Made by a program: the position numbers and the translations under genes
Notes under the pieces: generated by a model
Seen by the model: only the letters and a program-made list of their open reading frames with translations
The model's database searches: none
Told to the model about the DNA's origin: nothing
Part shown: positions 53,536 through 63,233 of the stretch, piece by piece
Layout: every line of letters begins with the position of its first letter
Position numbering within the stretch: position 1 is the first letter of the stretch
From: Aquabacterium parvum
GTDB taxonomy: Bacteria; Pseudomonadota; Gammaproteobacteria; Burkholderiales; Burkholderiaceae_C
Direction of reading: 5' to 3'
DNA: 64,000 nucleotides
NCBI RefSeq assembly: GCF_001447195.1
Contig: NZ_LFRI01000386.1
Coordinates: 372,001 to 436,000 of the forward strand

Positions 53536-54118
53536 CATGAACCATGGTCGCCGCCAGCTGATGCGCGGTCTGCTCGCAGGCGCCGCAGGCTCCGCTTTGG
53601 GCGGGCTGGCGTGTGCGCACCAGGTCGCTGGCCGGCTTGACCCGCCCCTGGCGCCCCCTGCGCTGCCGGTCCGCTGGCAAGACGGCAGCCAGCGCCCACT
53701 GGCCGATGTGCTGGAGGGCCGGGTCACCGCCTTGCAGATGATGTTCACCACCTGCAGCGCAACCTGCCCCATCCAGGGTGCCTTGTTCGCGTCGTTGCGA
53801 GATCGCCTGGGTTCGGCGCGCCCTGATGTGCAGTTGATTTCGCTGAGCCTGGAGCCCTTGGTGGACACCCCCAAGGCGCTGGGCGAGTGGCTCAAGCGCC
53901 ATGGTGAAGGGCGAGGGCGCTGGCTGGCCGGCAGCCCGGACATCCGGGCGCTCAATGCCTGGGTCGACTTCCTGAAGTCGGCACAACCTGGGCCTGATCG
54001 GCACACGGGCCAGGTCTACCTGTTCGACCGGCGTGGTCGCCTGGCCCTGAGAACCGTGGATTTTCCTGCGCCAGAGCAGGTGACGGGCATGCTGGACGGG
54101 TTGGCTCGGCTGCGCTGA
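53522..54118 (+). CDS. SCO1/SenC-type copper chaperone
   Basis: Thioredoxin-fold protein of 198 residues. The SCO copper ligands are present: C78 and C82 (CSATC) and H161 (RHTGQVYLFD). An N-terminal twin-arginine-like segment (HGRRQLMRGLLAG) leads into a hydrophobic helix and an AC dipeptide near 30. SCO proteins usually metallate cytochrome oxidase CuA, but there is no cytochrome oxidase gene here. The overlap with the cytochrome and the copper oxidase upstream suggest it loads copper into that enzyme. ATG 53522 has GGGAGG upstream; 53537 is possible. Confidence 0.88.
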   Translation: MPGDDMNHGRRQLMRGLLAGAAGSALGGLACAHQVAGRLDPPLAPPALPVRWQDGSQRPLADVLEGRVTALQMMFTTCSATCPIQGALFASLRDRLGSARPDVQLISLSLEPLVDTPKALGEWLKRHGEGRGRWLAGSPDIRALNAWVDFLKSAQPGPDRHTGQVYLFDRRGRLALRTVDFPAPEQVTGMLDGLARLR

Positions 54119-54163
54119 ACGGCGGGTGCCCATGGCCGATTCCCGGCCGGGCGCCTGTTCGAC

Positions 54164-55069
54164 TCAGCGTGCTGCCCTGCCGGCAGCAGCCGACGAGTTG
54201 TGCCGCGTCGCGTACAACCCCGAGAGCACGATCAAGGCCGCCCCTGTTACCGCCGAGGCGAGCAAAGGGTCGTCGAACAACACGATGCCGAAAACGAAGG
54301 CGTGCACGATGCCCAGGTACTGCAAGCTGGCGTTGACCAGCATGGTGCCGCGCGCATAGGCCCGTGTCATCAGCAGCTGCGCGATGGTGGCGAAGGCCCC
54401 CACACCGAAGAGCTCCAGCCAGGCGTGCCAGGGGATGTCGGGCAGCGAGCTGGGGTTGCCCTGACCTGGGATCAACCAGATCAAGGCGCCCAGCAGCGTG
54501 CCCATGACCGAGAACCAGAACACCACCCGCACCTCGGGCTCGCCTGCACGCCCCAAGGCCGTGACCTGCACATAAGCCGTGGCGGCCAGCATGCCGGAGC
54601 CCACGCCCAACATGCCGGCGAAGAGCTGGTCTTGCGCCAGGGTTGGCTGCAGCACCAGGGCCACGCCCAGGAAGCCGACGGCGATGGCGCCCACCAGCCG
54701 CAGGTCCACACGCGCGCTGCGCTGAAAGGCCGCGCGCAACAGCAGGAACACCGCGATCCACACCGAGGACATGTAGTTCAGCGTCACGGCCGTCGCCAGG
54801 GGCAGGTGGCCGATGCAGTAGAACCACAGCGACAGGGCCAGCACGCCAGAGACGCCTCGCTGCGCGTGCAGGCGGGGCACCGTCGTGCGCAGCGGCGTGG
54901 CCGTCTGCCAGGCGATGGCCGCCATGATGAGCGCACCCACCAGCCCTCGAGCGCTCACCACGGCCGCGGTGCCGAAATGCGCAGACGCCAGCTTCACGCA
55001 CACGCCCATGCAGGCGAACAGCACGGTGGCGGCCACCATCTGCAAGTAGGGTGAATGTCGAATGGGCAT
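54164..55069 (-). CDS. EamA/DMT-family transporter
   Basis: Inner-membrane permease of 301 residues with about ten helices and two EamA repeats (about 5-135 and 150-285). MVAATVLFACMGVCVKLAS at the start and LQYLGIVHAFVFGIVLFDD in the second repeat are typical. The substrate of such transporters cannot be read from sequence; metabolite export is common. ATG 55069 begins the first helix; the frame is open further upstream without sense. A terminator separates it from the Rieske gene upstream. Confidence 0.9.
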   Translation of the reverse strand: MPIRHSPYLQMVAATVLFACMGVCVKLASAHFGTAAVVSARGLVGALIMAAIAWQTATPLRTTVPRLHAQRGVSGVLALSLWFYCIGHLPLATAVTLNYMSSVWIAVFLLLRAAFQRSARVDLRLVGAIAVGFLGVALVLQPTLAQDQLFAGMLGVGSGMLAATAYVQVTALGRAGEPEVRVVFWFSVMGTLLGALIWLIPGQGNPSSLPDIPWHAWLELFGVGAFATIAQLLMTRAYARGTMLVNASLQYLGIVHAFVFGIVLFDDPLLASAVTGAALIVLSGLYATRHNSSAAAGRAAR

Positions 55070-55080
55070 CGGGGCTGCAA

Positions 55081-55106
55081 AGGAAAAGGCCGCCCGCAGG
55101 CGGCCT
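55081..55106 (-). terminator. Rho-independent terminator after the Rieske oxygenase gene
   Basis: On the minus strand GGCCGCC, TGCG, GGCGGCC, then TTTTCCTTT. It lies between the Rieske stop and the transporter start. Confidence 0.8.
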
Positions 55107-55121
55107 GTGCACGAGGGGCTG

Positions 55122-56249
55122 TCAGCCCTTGTAGGCCATCGTCCGGCGATACCACTCGTGGAAGTGCTGCATGCCGTCTTCCATCGGGCTTTGATAAGGA
55201 CCGACTTCGTTGTCACCGCGCTCCATCAGGGCACGGCGGCCGGCGTCCATGCGCTCGCCGATCTCGTCGTCCTCGATGCAAGTCTCCATGTAGGCGGCGC
55301 GCTGGGCCTCGATGAACTCGCGCTCGAAGGCGGCGATTTCTTCGGGGTAGTAGAACTCCACCACGTTGAGCGTTTTCTGAGGCCCTTGCGGGTACATGTT
55401 GGAGACCACCAGCACGTGCGGGTACCACTCGACCATCATGGTCGGGTAGTAGGTCAGCCACACGGCGCCCTGCGAAGGCTTTTCGCCGCCGCGGTAGTTC
55501 ATCAGCACCTCGCGCCACTTTTTGTAGACGTCCGAGCCCGGCTTGTCGAAGCCCTTGGAGACGCCCACGGTCTGCACCGAGTAGGCGTCGGCCATGTCCC
55601 AGCTCAGGTCGTCGCAGGTCACGAAGTTGCCCAGGCCGGGGTGGAAAGGACCGACGTGGTAGTCCTCAAGGTAGACCTCGATGAAGGTCTTCCAGTTGTA
55701 GTTGCACTCGTGCAGCTCGACGTGGTCGAGCACGTAGCCGGTGAAGTCGAGGTCGCCACCCGGCTTGAAGCGCGCGTCCAGGCCGGCCAGGTCGGCAGCG
55801 ATGTCACGCCCGTTGTCTTCGAACAGCAGCCCGTTCCAGTTGCGAACCTTGTAGTTGTTCAGGTTCAGGCAGGGGTCGTGGTCGAAGTGGGGGGCGCCGA
55901 TCAGCTCACCCTGGTGGGAGTACGTCCAGCGGTGCAGCGGGCAGACGATGTTGTGCTTGGTGTTGCCGCGGCCGCGCAGCATGAGCGCCTGCCGGTGGCG
56001 GCAGACGTTGGAGATCAACTCGATGCCGTCTTTCGTGCGCACCAGCACGCGGCCTTCTTTTTCCTGAGGCAGCGCGAGGTAGTCGCCCACCTCGGGCACG
56101 CTGACGGCGTGGCCAAGGTAGCGGGGACCTGACTGAAAGATGCGCGCTTGCTCCTCCTTGTACAGTTGTTCGTCGAAGTAGACGTGAACTGGCAGCTGGG
56201 TGTGGGAGCTGCGGCGAAGGGCGTTGAGCGCAGGACTCAGGTCGGACAT
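55122..56249 (-). CDS. Rieske [2Fe-2S] aromatic-ring-hydroxylase-type oxygenase, alpha subunit
   Basis: Oxygenase of 375 residues. The Rieske cluster ligands are CRH (NVCRHRQAL) and CPLH (VCPLHRWTY) at about 82-104. The mononuclear iron site is EDYHVGPFHP at about 193-202, preceded by CNYNWKTFIEVYL. It is similar in layout to GbcA/choline-monooxygenase-like enzymes. No reductase, ferredoxin or beta subunit gene lies nearby, so it needs partners from elsewhere. ATG 56249 has GGGGA just upstream. It is divergent from xseB-ispA-dxs. The substrate is unknown. Confidence 0.9.
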   Translation of the reverse strand: MSDLSPALNALRRSSHTQLPVHVYFDEQLYKEEQARIFQSGPRYLGHAVSVPEVGDYLALPQEKEGRVLVRTKDGIELISNVCRHRQALMLRGRGNTKHNIVCPLHRWTYSHQGELIGAPHFDHDPCLNLNNYKVRNWNGLLFEDNGRDIAADLAGLDARFKPGGDLDFTGYVLDHVELHECNYNWKTFIEVYLEDYHVGPFHPGLGNFVTCDDLSWDMADAYSVQTVGVSKGFDKPGSDVYKKWREVLMNYRGGEKPSQGAVWLTYYPTMMVEWYPHVLVVSNMYPQGPQKTLNVVEFYYPEEIAAFEREFIEAQRAAYMETCIEDDEIGERMDAGRRALMERGDNEVGPYQSPMEDGMQHFHEWYRRTMAYKG

Positions 56250-56590
56250 GATCCCCAGGATCTCCAAAAACCAATGTCAACCCGCTCCGCGAGAGCTGTC
56301 TGCCGACCATGAAATCAAGGCACGGATCAGGCGTTGGCTTCGCGAAGACATGTGAAACCCGGCTTGAAGTCAAAAAACCAAACCGGGGACGGCATCCCGG
56401 TGCAATCCGGGGAACCCGAGATTCTAGCCGGGGGGGTGGGGTGGGGCAAGCCTGTGGGTTTGCTCCGGCGCAAACCAGCGCGCCAGGCCCGATGTCAAGG
56501 CCCGCCCACCCTCAGGGGCGGGGCGTTCGAGGCAGGGCAGTCGAAATAGAATACGCGTTTGCCCGCAGAGCCGGATTTCCCACCCTCCCC
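56250..56590. other. 341-nt divergent region Rieske/xseB
   Basis: Toward xseB a -10-like TAGAAT lies near 56546-56551, with GTTCGA 16 nt before it. Toward the Rieske gene TTGACA is present, but without a matching -10. The middle (about 56420-56470) is G-rich. No small gene is convincing. Confidence 0.4.
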
Positions 56591-56869
56591 ATGGCCCGAC
56601 CACCCTCCACCCCCGCTGCGGCCTCCTCCGCAGCCGCGTCGAGCGCCCCAGGCGCCGAGGCCCTGCCCGACAGCTACGAAGACGCGATGGCCGAGCTGGA
56701 ACAGCTCGTCGCGCGCATGGAGTCGGGCGCCTTGCCCCTGGAGCAGTTGCTGGTGGCCTACCAACGTGGGGCCTCGCTGCTGGGCTTTTGTCGCGAGCGC
56801 CTGCAAGCCGTTGAGGACCAGGTCAAGCAACTCGAAGGCGGGCAGCTCAAGCCCTGGGACGCGGCATGA
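56591..56869 (+). CDS. xseB: Exodeoxyribonuclease VII small subunit
   Basis: Small subunit of exonuclease VII, 92 residues. The conserved core is [19 protein letters not shown] and [24 protein letters not shown], after an Ala/Ser/Pro-rich lead of about 26 residues. ATG 56591 is chosen; the frame extends upstream through the intergenic region. It overlaps ispA by 4 nt (ATGA), the usual xseB-ispA arrangement. xseA is not in the window. Confidence 0.93.
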   Translation: MARPPSTPAAASSAAASSAPGAEALPDSYEDAMAELEQLVARMESGALPLEQLLVAYQRGASLLGFCRERLQAVEDQVKQLEGGQLKPWDAA

Positions 56870-57792
56870 GCCCTGAACAACTGCAAAGCTGGTCGGCCCA
56901 GGCGCTGGCCCGTGTGGAAGCGGCCCTGGACGAATGGGTGCCCCGGTCGGCGCCGGCTGGGCTGGGCGATGCCATGCGCTATGGCGTGCTCGACGGTGGC
57001 AAGCGTTTGCGGGCCTTGCTCGTCGAGGCCGCTGCCGAGGCGGTGGGCGCGCTCAACGCCGCGACGGGCCGCGAAGCCGCTTTGCGTGCCGCCTGTGCCG
57101 TCGAGCTGATCCACGCGTACTCGCTGGTGCACGACGACATGCCCTGCATGGACAACGACGTGTTGCGCCGTGGCAAGCCCACGGTGCACGTGGCCTTTGG
57201 CGAAGCCCAGGCCATGCTGGCCGGTGACGCCATGCAGGCCTTGGCCTTCGAGGTGCTCACGCCCGATGTGGGCGAGGGCGCCGGGGTGTCGCCCGTCTTG
57301 CAGGCAAGGCTGGTGCGCTTGCTGGCGCGTGCCTCGGGGCAGTCCGGCATGGCCGGTGGCCAGGCCATCGACCTGGCCAGCGTGGGCCGGGCGCTCGATG
57401 AGGCCACCCTGCGCGACATGCATCGCCGCAAGACGGGCGCCTTGTTGCGCGCCAGCGTGCAGATGGGTGCTGCCTGCGCAGAGCTGGGCGCGGACTCACC
57501 CGCCTGGCAGGCCCTGACCGATTACGGCCACACCATGGGCCTGGCTTTCCAGATCGTCGACGATGTGCTGGACGCCACCCAGCCCTCCGACACCCTGGGC
57601 AAGACCGCCGGCAAGGACGCCGACGCCAACAAGCCCACCTACGTGAGCCTGCTGGGCCTGGACGGGGCCCGCCGCGAAGCCGATGAGCTGCTGGCCCAGG
57701 CCCTGGCCGCACTGGCTCGCAGTGGCTTGAGCGCCGAAGCCACCGGGGCCCTGGCGGCCCTGGCGCACCGCATCGTCCACCGCGACCACTGA
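56866..57792 (+). CDS. ispA: Farnesyl diphosphate synthase
   Basis: Makes C15 farnesyl diphosphate for ubiquinone and undecaprenyl synthesis; 308 residues. The first Asp-rich motif is [12 protein letters not shown] and the second IVDDVLD, with [10 protein letters not shown] for pyrophosphate binding. ATG 56866 overlaps xseB; dxs follows 22 nt later, so carbon input and chain elongation are co-expressed. Confidence 0.96.
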   Translation: MSPEQLQSWSAQALARVEAALDEWVPRSAPAGLGDAMRYGVLDGGKRLRALLVEAAAEAVGALNAATGREAALRAACAVELIHAYSLVHDDMPCMDNDVLRRGKPTVHVAFGEAQAMLAGDAMQALAFEVLTPDVGEGAGVSPVLQARLVRLLARASGQSGMAGGQAIDLASVGRALDEATLRDMHRRKTGALLRASVQMGAACAELGADSPAWQALTDYGHTMGLAFQIVDDVLDATQPSDTLGKTAGKDADANKPTYVSLLGLDGARREADELLAQALAALARSGLSAEATGALAALAHRIVHRDH

Positions 57793-57814
57793 ATCAGAAC
57801 AAATCCCCACCAGG

Positions 57815-59722
57815 ATGAGCAACATGACCCACCCCCTGCTGTCGCGCGTCGACTCGCCCGCAGACCTGCGGCACCTGTCGCGAACGGAGCTCAAACAGCT
57901 CGCCACCGAGCTGCGGTCCTACCTGCTCGAAAGCGTGGCGCGCACCGGGGGGCACCTGTCGTCCAACCTCGGCACGGTGGAGCTGACCATCGCGCTGCAC
58001 CACGTCTTCAACACGCCGCACGACCGGCTGGTCTGGGACGTGGGTCACCAGACCTACCCGCACAAGATCCTGACCGGCCGCCGCGACCGCATGCCCACGC
58101 TGCGCCAGTTCGGCGGCATGAGCGGCTTCCCGCGCCGTGACGAGAGCGAGTACGACACCTTCGGCACGGCCCACTCGTCGACCTCGATCTCTGCTGCCTT
58201 GGGCATGGCGCAAGGTGCGCAGATCCGTGGTGAGTCGCGTCGATCGGTGGCCATCATCGGCGACGGCGCCATGACGGCCGGCATGGCCTTCGAGGCGCTG
58301 AACAACGCCGGCGTGCCGCACGCCGGCAAGATGCCCAACGTGCTGGTGGTGCTCAACGACAACGACATGTCGATCTCGCCGCCGGTGGGGGCGCTCAACC
58401 GCTACCTGGCGCGCCTGATGTCGGGCCGCTTCTACATGACCGCCCGCGAGAGCGCCAAGCACGTGCTCAGCAACGTGCCGCCGCTGTTCGAGCTGGCCAA
58501 GAAGCTCGAAGAACACGCCAAGGGCCTGGTCGTGCCGGCCACCATCTTCGAGGAGTTCGGCTTCAACTACGTCGGCCCCATCGACGGGCATGACCTCGAC
58601 AGCCTGATCCCCACGCTGGAGAACCTGCGTGACCTCGAAGGCCCGCAGTTCCTGCACGTGGTCACCAAGAAGGGCTATGGCTACAAGCTGGCCGAGGCCG
58701 ACCCCATTGCCTACCACGGGCCGGGTAAGTTCGACCCTGCCGTGGGCCTGAAGAAGCCCGCGCCCACTGACACCCCGCCCAAGCCCACCTTCACGCAGGT
58801 GTTCGGCCAGTGGCTGTGCGACATGGCCGCGGCCGATCCGCGCCTGGTCGGCATCACCCCGGCCATGCGCGAGGGCTCGGGCATGGTCGAGTTCCACCAG
58901 AAGTTCCCGGGGCGCTACTTCGACGTCGGCATCGCCGAACAGCACGCCGTCACCTTCGCGGGTGGCCTGGCTTGCGAGGGCTTGAAGCCTGTGGTCGCCA
59001 TCTACTCGACCTTCCTGCAGCGCGCCTACGATCAGCTCATTCACGATGTGGCCATCCAGAACCTGCCGGTGGTGTTCGCGCTCGACCGCGCCGGCATCGT
59101 GGGGGCCGACGGCGCCACGCACATGGGGGCCTTCGACATCGCCTTCGTGCGCTGCATCCCCAACTTGAGCATGCTGACCCCGGCCGACGAGGCCGAGACC
59201 CGCCAGGCGCTGAGCGCCGCCTATGCGCAGAACCACCCGGTGGCCGTGCGCTACCCGCGTGGCGCAGGCGCTGGCGTGCCGGTGCCCACCGACCTCGATC
59301 CCATGCCCTGGGGCAAGGGCGAGGTGCGCCGCAGCGCTTCGTATGCCCAGCCCGCAGGCCAGCGCGTGGCCATCCTGGCCTTTGGCACCTTGCTGTACCC
59401 GGCCTTGAAGGCCGGTGAGGCTTTGGACGCCACCGTGGCCAACATGCGCTTCGTCAAGCCGCTCGACGTCGAGCTGGTCAAGCAACTGGCCGAGGCCAAT
59501 GACCTGATCGTGACGGTGGAAGAAGGTTGCGTGCAGGGCGGCGCCGGTTCTGCGGTGGCCGAGGCGCTCGCTGCAGCGGGCATCGCCAAGCCCATGCTGA
59601 TGCTGGGTCTGCCCGATCAGTTCATCGAACACGGGGACCCGGCCAAGCTGCTGAGCCTGTGCGGGCTGGACGCGGCAGGCATCGAGCAGGCCATCCGCGA
59701 CCGGCTGGCGGCGACCGCCTGA
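57815..59722 (+). CDS. dxs: 1-deoxy-D-xylulose-5-phosphate synthase
   Basis: First, thiamine-diphosphate-dependent step of the MEP isoprenoid pathway; 635 residues. [37 protein letters not shown], the ThDP motif [18 protein letters not shown], and [17 protein letters not shown] are all present. A second start at codon 4 (MTHPLLS) is possible. It ends the xseB-ispA-dxs operon. Confidence 0.97.
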   Translation: MSNMTHPLLSRVDSPADLRHLSRTELKQLATELRSYLLESVARTGGHLSSNLGTVELTIALHHVFNTPHDRLVWDVGHQTYPHKILTGRRDRMPTLRQFGGMSGFPRRDESEYDTFGTAHSSTSISAALGMAQGAQIRGESRRSVAIIGDGAMTAGMAFEALNNAGVPHAGKMPNVLVVLNDNDMSISPPVGALNRYLARLMSGRFYMTARESAKHVLSNVPPLFELAKKLEEHAKGLVVPATIFEEFGFNYVGPIDGHDLDSLIPTLENLRDLEGPQFLHVVTKKGYGYKLAEADPIAYHGPGKFDPAVGLKKPAPTDTPPKPTFTQVFGQWLCDMAAADPRLVGITPAMREGSGMVEFHQKFPGRYFDVGIAEQHAVTFAGGLACEGLKPVVAIYSTFLQRAYDQLIHDVAIQNLPVVFALDRAGIVGADGATHMGAFDIAFVRCIPNLSMLTPADEAETRQALSAAYAQNHPVAVRYPRGAGAGVPVPTDLDPMPWGKGEVRRSASYAQPAGQRVAILAFGTLLYPALKAGEALDATVANMRFVKPLDVELVKQLAEANDLIVTVEEGCVQGGAGSAVAEALAAAGIAKPMLMLGLPDQFIEHGDPAKLLSLCGLDAAGIEQAIRDRLAATA

Positions 59723-59830
59723 ACCCGTCGGGGGATGGCCGGGCTCGATGCCCGCGCCGCGTCTCCGTTTCTTCTTCGATGACGCACGTCGGTGACGTGC
59801 TTCGGTGACCCGCCTCGATGGCAGACCCTG

Positions 59831-59857
59831 GCCGCCTCTGCTCAGGCGGCTTCTTTT
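59831..59857 (+). terminator. Terminator of the dxs operon, overlapping the hemerythrin stop codon
   Basis: GCCGCC and GGCGGC with an 8-nt loop, then TTCTTTTT. The minus-strand hemerythrin gene ends inside it at 59842. Confidence 0.7.
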
Positions 59858-60450
59858 TGTTCGTCGATGCCGGCCGGGCTCGCCCCGCCCTCGCTGCTGC
59901 ATGAGCCCCCACAGCCGCTGATGGCCTCTGCGGGCAAGGCTTCGGGCTGGGCGACTTCACCGGTGACCGGGTCATAGCCCACGCTTTTCAGGTGCAGCGA
60001 CAGGCCCGAGTCCATGGTCTGGGCGTGGTGCGGGAACCAGATCGTGAGCTCGTGCGCCATCTGGCGGATGGGCTGCAATTGCCCCTGCCGGCCCAGGTCC
60101 AGGCCTTCCTTGAGCACCTTGAGCACGACCGCGTGTTGGGTGAGGTGGCAGCTGCCCGGCGCGAAGCCGGTGGCCAGCATCCAGCGGTCTTCCTGGGCGA
60201 AGTGTTCTTCGGTGTGTTCCACCAGGGCTTGCCAGCGCGAAACCAGGGCGGCGTCTTCGGCCTGCTGAACCAGGGCCAACAGGTCGACGAACTCGACGTG
60301 GGTCTGGTCCATGACGGGCATGGACAGGCTGAGGGCGTCGGACCAGATCAGCTCGGGCGCCACCGGGGTGGTGTGCGGCAGGGCATTCGGGGCGTCGGAC
60401 GTGGTCGGGGCGGTGGCAGCTTCAGGCATGGCCGCGAGGTTAGCGGTCAT
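59842..60450 (-). CDS. Bacteriohemerythrin-domain protein with cysteine-rich tail
   Basis: Di-iron oxygen-binding protein of 202 residues. The hemerythrin core at about 35-165 carries the iron ligands: His and Asp in MDQTHVEFVDLL, HTEEHFAQED, HLTQHAVV, and HHAQTMD near its end. The C-terminal tail holds GCGGSC, an unusual addition that could bind metal or form a disulfide. The first 30 residues are Ala/Pro/Thr-rich. ATG 60450 is used; an in-frame ATG at 60429 is as good. Role in oxygen storage or sensing is inferred. Confidence 0.85.
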   Translation of the reverse strand: MTANLAAMPEAATAPTTSDAPNALPHTTPVAPELIWSDALSLSMPVMDQTHVEFVDLLALVQQAEDAALVSRWQALVEHTEEHFAQEDRWMLATGFAPGSCHLTQHAVVLKVLKEGLDLGRQGQLQPIRQMAHELTIWFPHHAQTMDSGLSLHLKSVGYDPVTGEVAQPEALPAEAISGCGGSCSSEGGASPAGIDEQKEAA

Positions 60451-60599
60451 GCGGCGCCGGCACCTTGCGGTGGCGCAAGGTGCTGCGGGATTGGCTCGGG
60501 ATGAAGCCCGTGCGTGCTGCGCTGCGCTGCACGCAGCCCCGCGTTTTGCGGGGCGCGAGCGATGGCGTGCCGTCCGGGATCGTGTCCGGCGCAGCCTCC

Positions 60600-61997
60600 T
60601 CAGGCCAGGCGGGTGCGGTGGCGGGCCACCTGGGCGCGCACCTGGGCCGGGGCGGTGCCGCCCAGCAGGTTGCGGGCGTTGAGCGAGCCGCGCAGGCTCA
60701 GCACCTCGAACACGTCCTGCTCGATGGCTGGGTTGTAGGCCTGCAGTTGCGCCAGCGACAGCTCGGACAGGTCCACGCCCGCGGCGATGGCGTCCTTGAC
60801 GGCGTGGGCCACCACCTCGTGCGCATCGCGGAAGGGCAGGCCCTTCTTGACCAGGTAGTCGGCCAGGTCGGTGGCGGTGGCGTAGCCTTTCTTGGCGGCG
60901 CGCTCCATCGCTTCGGGCTTGACGGTGATGCCGGCGGCCATCTCGGCGAAGATGCGCAGCGTGTCTTTCAAGGTGTCGACCGTGTCGAACAAGGGTTCCT
61001 TGTCCTCCTGGTTGTCCTTGTTGTAGGCCAGGGGCTGGCCCTTCATCAGGGTGATCAGGCCCATCAGGTGACCGACCACGCGGCCGGTCTTGCCGCGCGC
61101 CAGCTCGGGCACGTCGGGGTTCTTCTTCTGCGGCATGATCGACGAGCCGGTGCAGAAGCGATCGGCCAGGTCGATGAAGCCGAAGCTCTGGCTCATCCAC
61201 AGGATGAGTTCTTCCGACAGGCGCGAGACGTGCACCATCACCAGCGAAGCGGCGGCGGTGAACTCGATCGCGAAGTCGCGGTCGCTCACAGCGTCCAGGC
61301 TGTTCTGGCTAACGCCTTCGAAGCCCAGCGTGCGGGCCACGCGCTCGCGGTCCAGCGGGTAGCTGGTGCCGGCCAGCGCGGCCGAGCCCAGCGGCAGGCG
61401 GTTGATGCGGCGGCGCAGGTCGGTCATGCGCTCGGCGTCGCGCGCGAACATCTCTACATAAGCCAGCAGGTGGTGGCCAAAGGCCACGGGCTGGGCCACC
61501 TGCAGGTGGGTGAAGCCGGGCAGGATGACGTCGGCGTTCTGCTCGGCCACGTCGACCAGGGCTTTTTGCAGTTCATTGAGCAGCACACCGATTTCATCCA
61601 CCTCGCCGCGCAGCCACAGGCGCACGTCGGTGGCGACCTGGTCGTTGCGCGAGCGGCCGGTGTGCAGGCGCTTGCCGGCGTCGCCGACCAGCTGGGTCAG
61701 GCGGGCCTCGATGTTCAGGTGCACGTCTTCAAGGTCGAGCTTCCACTCGAACTGACCGGACTGGATCTCTTCGGTGATCTGCGCCATGCCCTTCTGGATG
61801 GCGGCCAGGTCAGCGGCGGAGATCAGGCCCTGGGCGCACAGCATGTCGGCGTGGGCCAGCGAGCCCTGGATGTCGGCCTGCCACAGGCGCTTGTCGAAGA
61901 AGACGCTGGCGGTGTAGCGCTTGACCAGCTCGCTCATGGGCTCGGAAAACAGGGCCGACCAGGCCTGGGACTTTTTGTCGAGTTGGTTGGTGCTCAT
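60600..61997 (-). CDS. argH: Argininosuccinate lyase
   Basis: Last step of arginine synthesis; 465 residues. The signature [12 protein letters not shown] is at about 288-299, and [17 protein letters not shown] and [11 protein letters not shown] are conserved. ATG 61997 matches the family N-terminus. It is divergent from the AlgZ-like gene 60 nt away, as in P. aeruginosa, where argH lies next to fimS-algR. Confidence 0.97.
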   Translation of the reverse strand: MSTNQLDKKSQAWSALFSEPMSELVKRYTASVFFDKRLWQADIQGSLAHADMLCAQGLISAADLAAIQKGMAQITEEIQSGQFEWKLDLEDVHLNIEARLTQLVGDAGKRLHTGRSRNDQVATDVRLWLRGEVDEIGVLLNELQKALVDVAEQNADVILPGFTHLQVAQPVAFGHHLLAYVEMFARDAERMTDLRRRINRLPLGSAALAGTSYPLDRERVARTLGFEGVSQNSLDAVSDRDFAIEFTAAASLVMVHVSRLSEELILWMSQSFGFIDLADRFCTGSSIMPQKKNPDVPELARGKTGRVVGHLMGLITLMKGQPLAYNKDNQEDKEPLFDTVDTLKDTLRIFAEMAAGITVKPEAMERAAKKGYATATDLADYLVKKGLPFRDAHEVVAHAVKDAIAAGVDLSELSLAQLQAYNPAIEQDVFEVLSLRGSLNARNLLGGTAPAQVRAQVARHRTRLA

Positions 61998-62057
61998 GGC
62001 GGTGTTCGCTGGGGTGGTGGCCGCCGGGGGGCTGGCTTCACGCAGAATGTGCAAACC

Positions 62058-63233
62058 ATGGATTCTAAAGACCCTGTCGCTTCCACGCAGCCCCAGTCCA
62101 CCCCGGCCTGGGCGGTGTCGACCCAGTTCGCGCTGCCGCAGGGCGATGCGACGGGTGGCGTGGCCCATGCCCCGAAGGCGTCCCTTGCCCCCTCGCCCTT
62201 TGATGTTTGCCACGTCGGGGTGGTGCTGCGCGTGGTGCTGGGCGTGCAGGTGGTGGTGGGACTGGGGGTGAGTTTCGCGGCCTCCGGGCCGTCGGACGCG
62301 CTGGACCGCTGGGCCCAGTCCGCCATGGTGTCGCTGCCGGCCAGCCTGTTGTGGCTGGTGGTGGCTTGCAGCGTGCGCCGGGCGCTGGGTCAGGCGCCGG
62401 AGTGGGGTCAATGGTTGGGCGCTTGCAGCCTCGGGGCCATCGTCGGTGGCTTGGCGCACTGGCAGGCCCGCTGGCTGGAGCAATGGGTCACCGGGCAGGC
62501 CATGGCCCTGGAATGGAGCTTCGTTCCACCCTTGTTGACGGGCGCGGCCTTGGCGGGCGCCACCCTGGCCTGGCTCAAACAGCGGGCACACAGCCAGCTG
62601 CCGGCCCATGCCGCTGCCCGCCTGGCCGAGCTTCAGGCCCGCATCCGGCCACACTTTTTGTTCAACACGCTCAACACGGCGATCGCCCTGGTGCAGATCG
62701 ACCCGCAGCGCGCCGAGTCCGTGCTCGAAGACCTGGCTGAGTTGTTCCGCCAGGCGCTTTCTTCGCCATCGCTGCGCAGCACGCTGGCCGACGAGGTGGA
62801 GCTGGCGCGGCGTTACCTCAGCATCGAACAACTGCGCTTTGGCGAGCGTGTCACCGTGCGCTGGGAGCTCGACGATGCCGTCTCCAGTGCAGAGGTGCCC
62901 GCACTCGTGCTGCAGCCCTTGGTGGAGAACGCCGTTCGCCATGGCATCGAGGCCAACCCCCTGGGCGGCTGGATCGTGGTGCGCACCCGCGTGCAGGCCG
63001 GTCAGGCCGTGCTCACCGTCAGCAACTCGGTGCCCACGCAAGGCCCCACGGTGGCCACGGCTGGGCATGGCATCGCCCTGCGCAACGTGCGTCAGCGGCT
63101 CAAGCTCATGCACGACGTCGAAGCCGATTTCGAGGCCGGCTTGCAAAAAGGCGAGGGCGCCCAGCCGCCGATCTACGTGGTGCGCATCGCCGTGCCGCTG
63201 CCGGCCTCTGCCAAAGGAACTGCCCCCGCATGA
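62058..63233 (+). CDS. LytS/AlgZ (FimS)-type sensor histidine kinase
   Basis: Membrane sensor kinase of 391 residues. Four hydrophobic segments at about 52-170 form the sensor, followed by a HisKA_5-type phosphoacceptor [17 protein letters not shown] (His at about 198) and an ATP-binding region with [16 protein letters not shown] and [13 protein letters not shown]. The His-kinase type and argH neighbour match FimS/AlgZ. The stop overlaps the regulator gene (ATGA). Confidence 0.9.
   Translation: MDSKDPVASTQPQSTPAWAVSTQFALPQGDATGGVAHAPKASLAPSPFDVCHVGVVLRVVLGVQVVVGLGVSFAASGPSDALDRWAQSAMVSLPASLLWLVVACSVRRALGQAPEWGQWLGACSLGAIVGGLAHWQARWLEQWVTGQAMALEWSFVPPLLTGAALAGATLAWLKQRAHSQLPAHAAARLAELQARIRPHFLFNTLNTAIALVQIDPQRAESVLEDLAELFRQALSSPSLRSTLADEVELARRYLSIEQLRFGERVTVRWELDDAVSSAEVPALVLQPLVENAVRHGIEANPLGGWIVVRTRVQAGQAVLTVSNSVPTQGPTVATAGHGIALRNVRQRLKLMHDVEADFEAGLQKGEGAQPPIYVVRIAVPLPASAKGTAPA

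Noticed and set aside
60465-62057. Extension of the AlgZ-like frame across argH
   Set aside because: The extra sequence is antisense to argH; the kinase homology starts after 62058.
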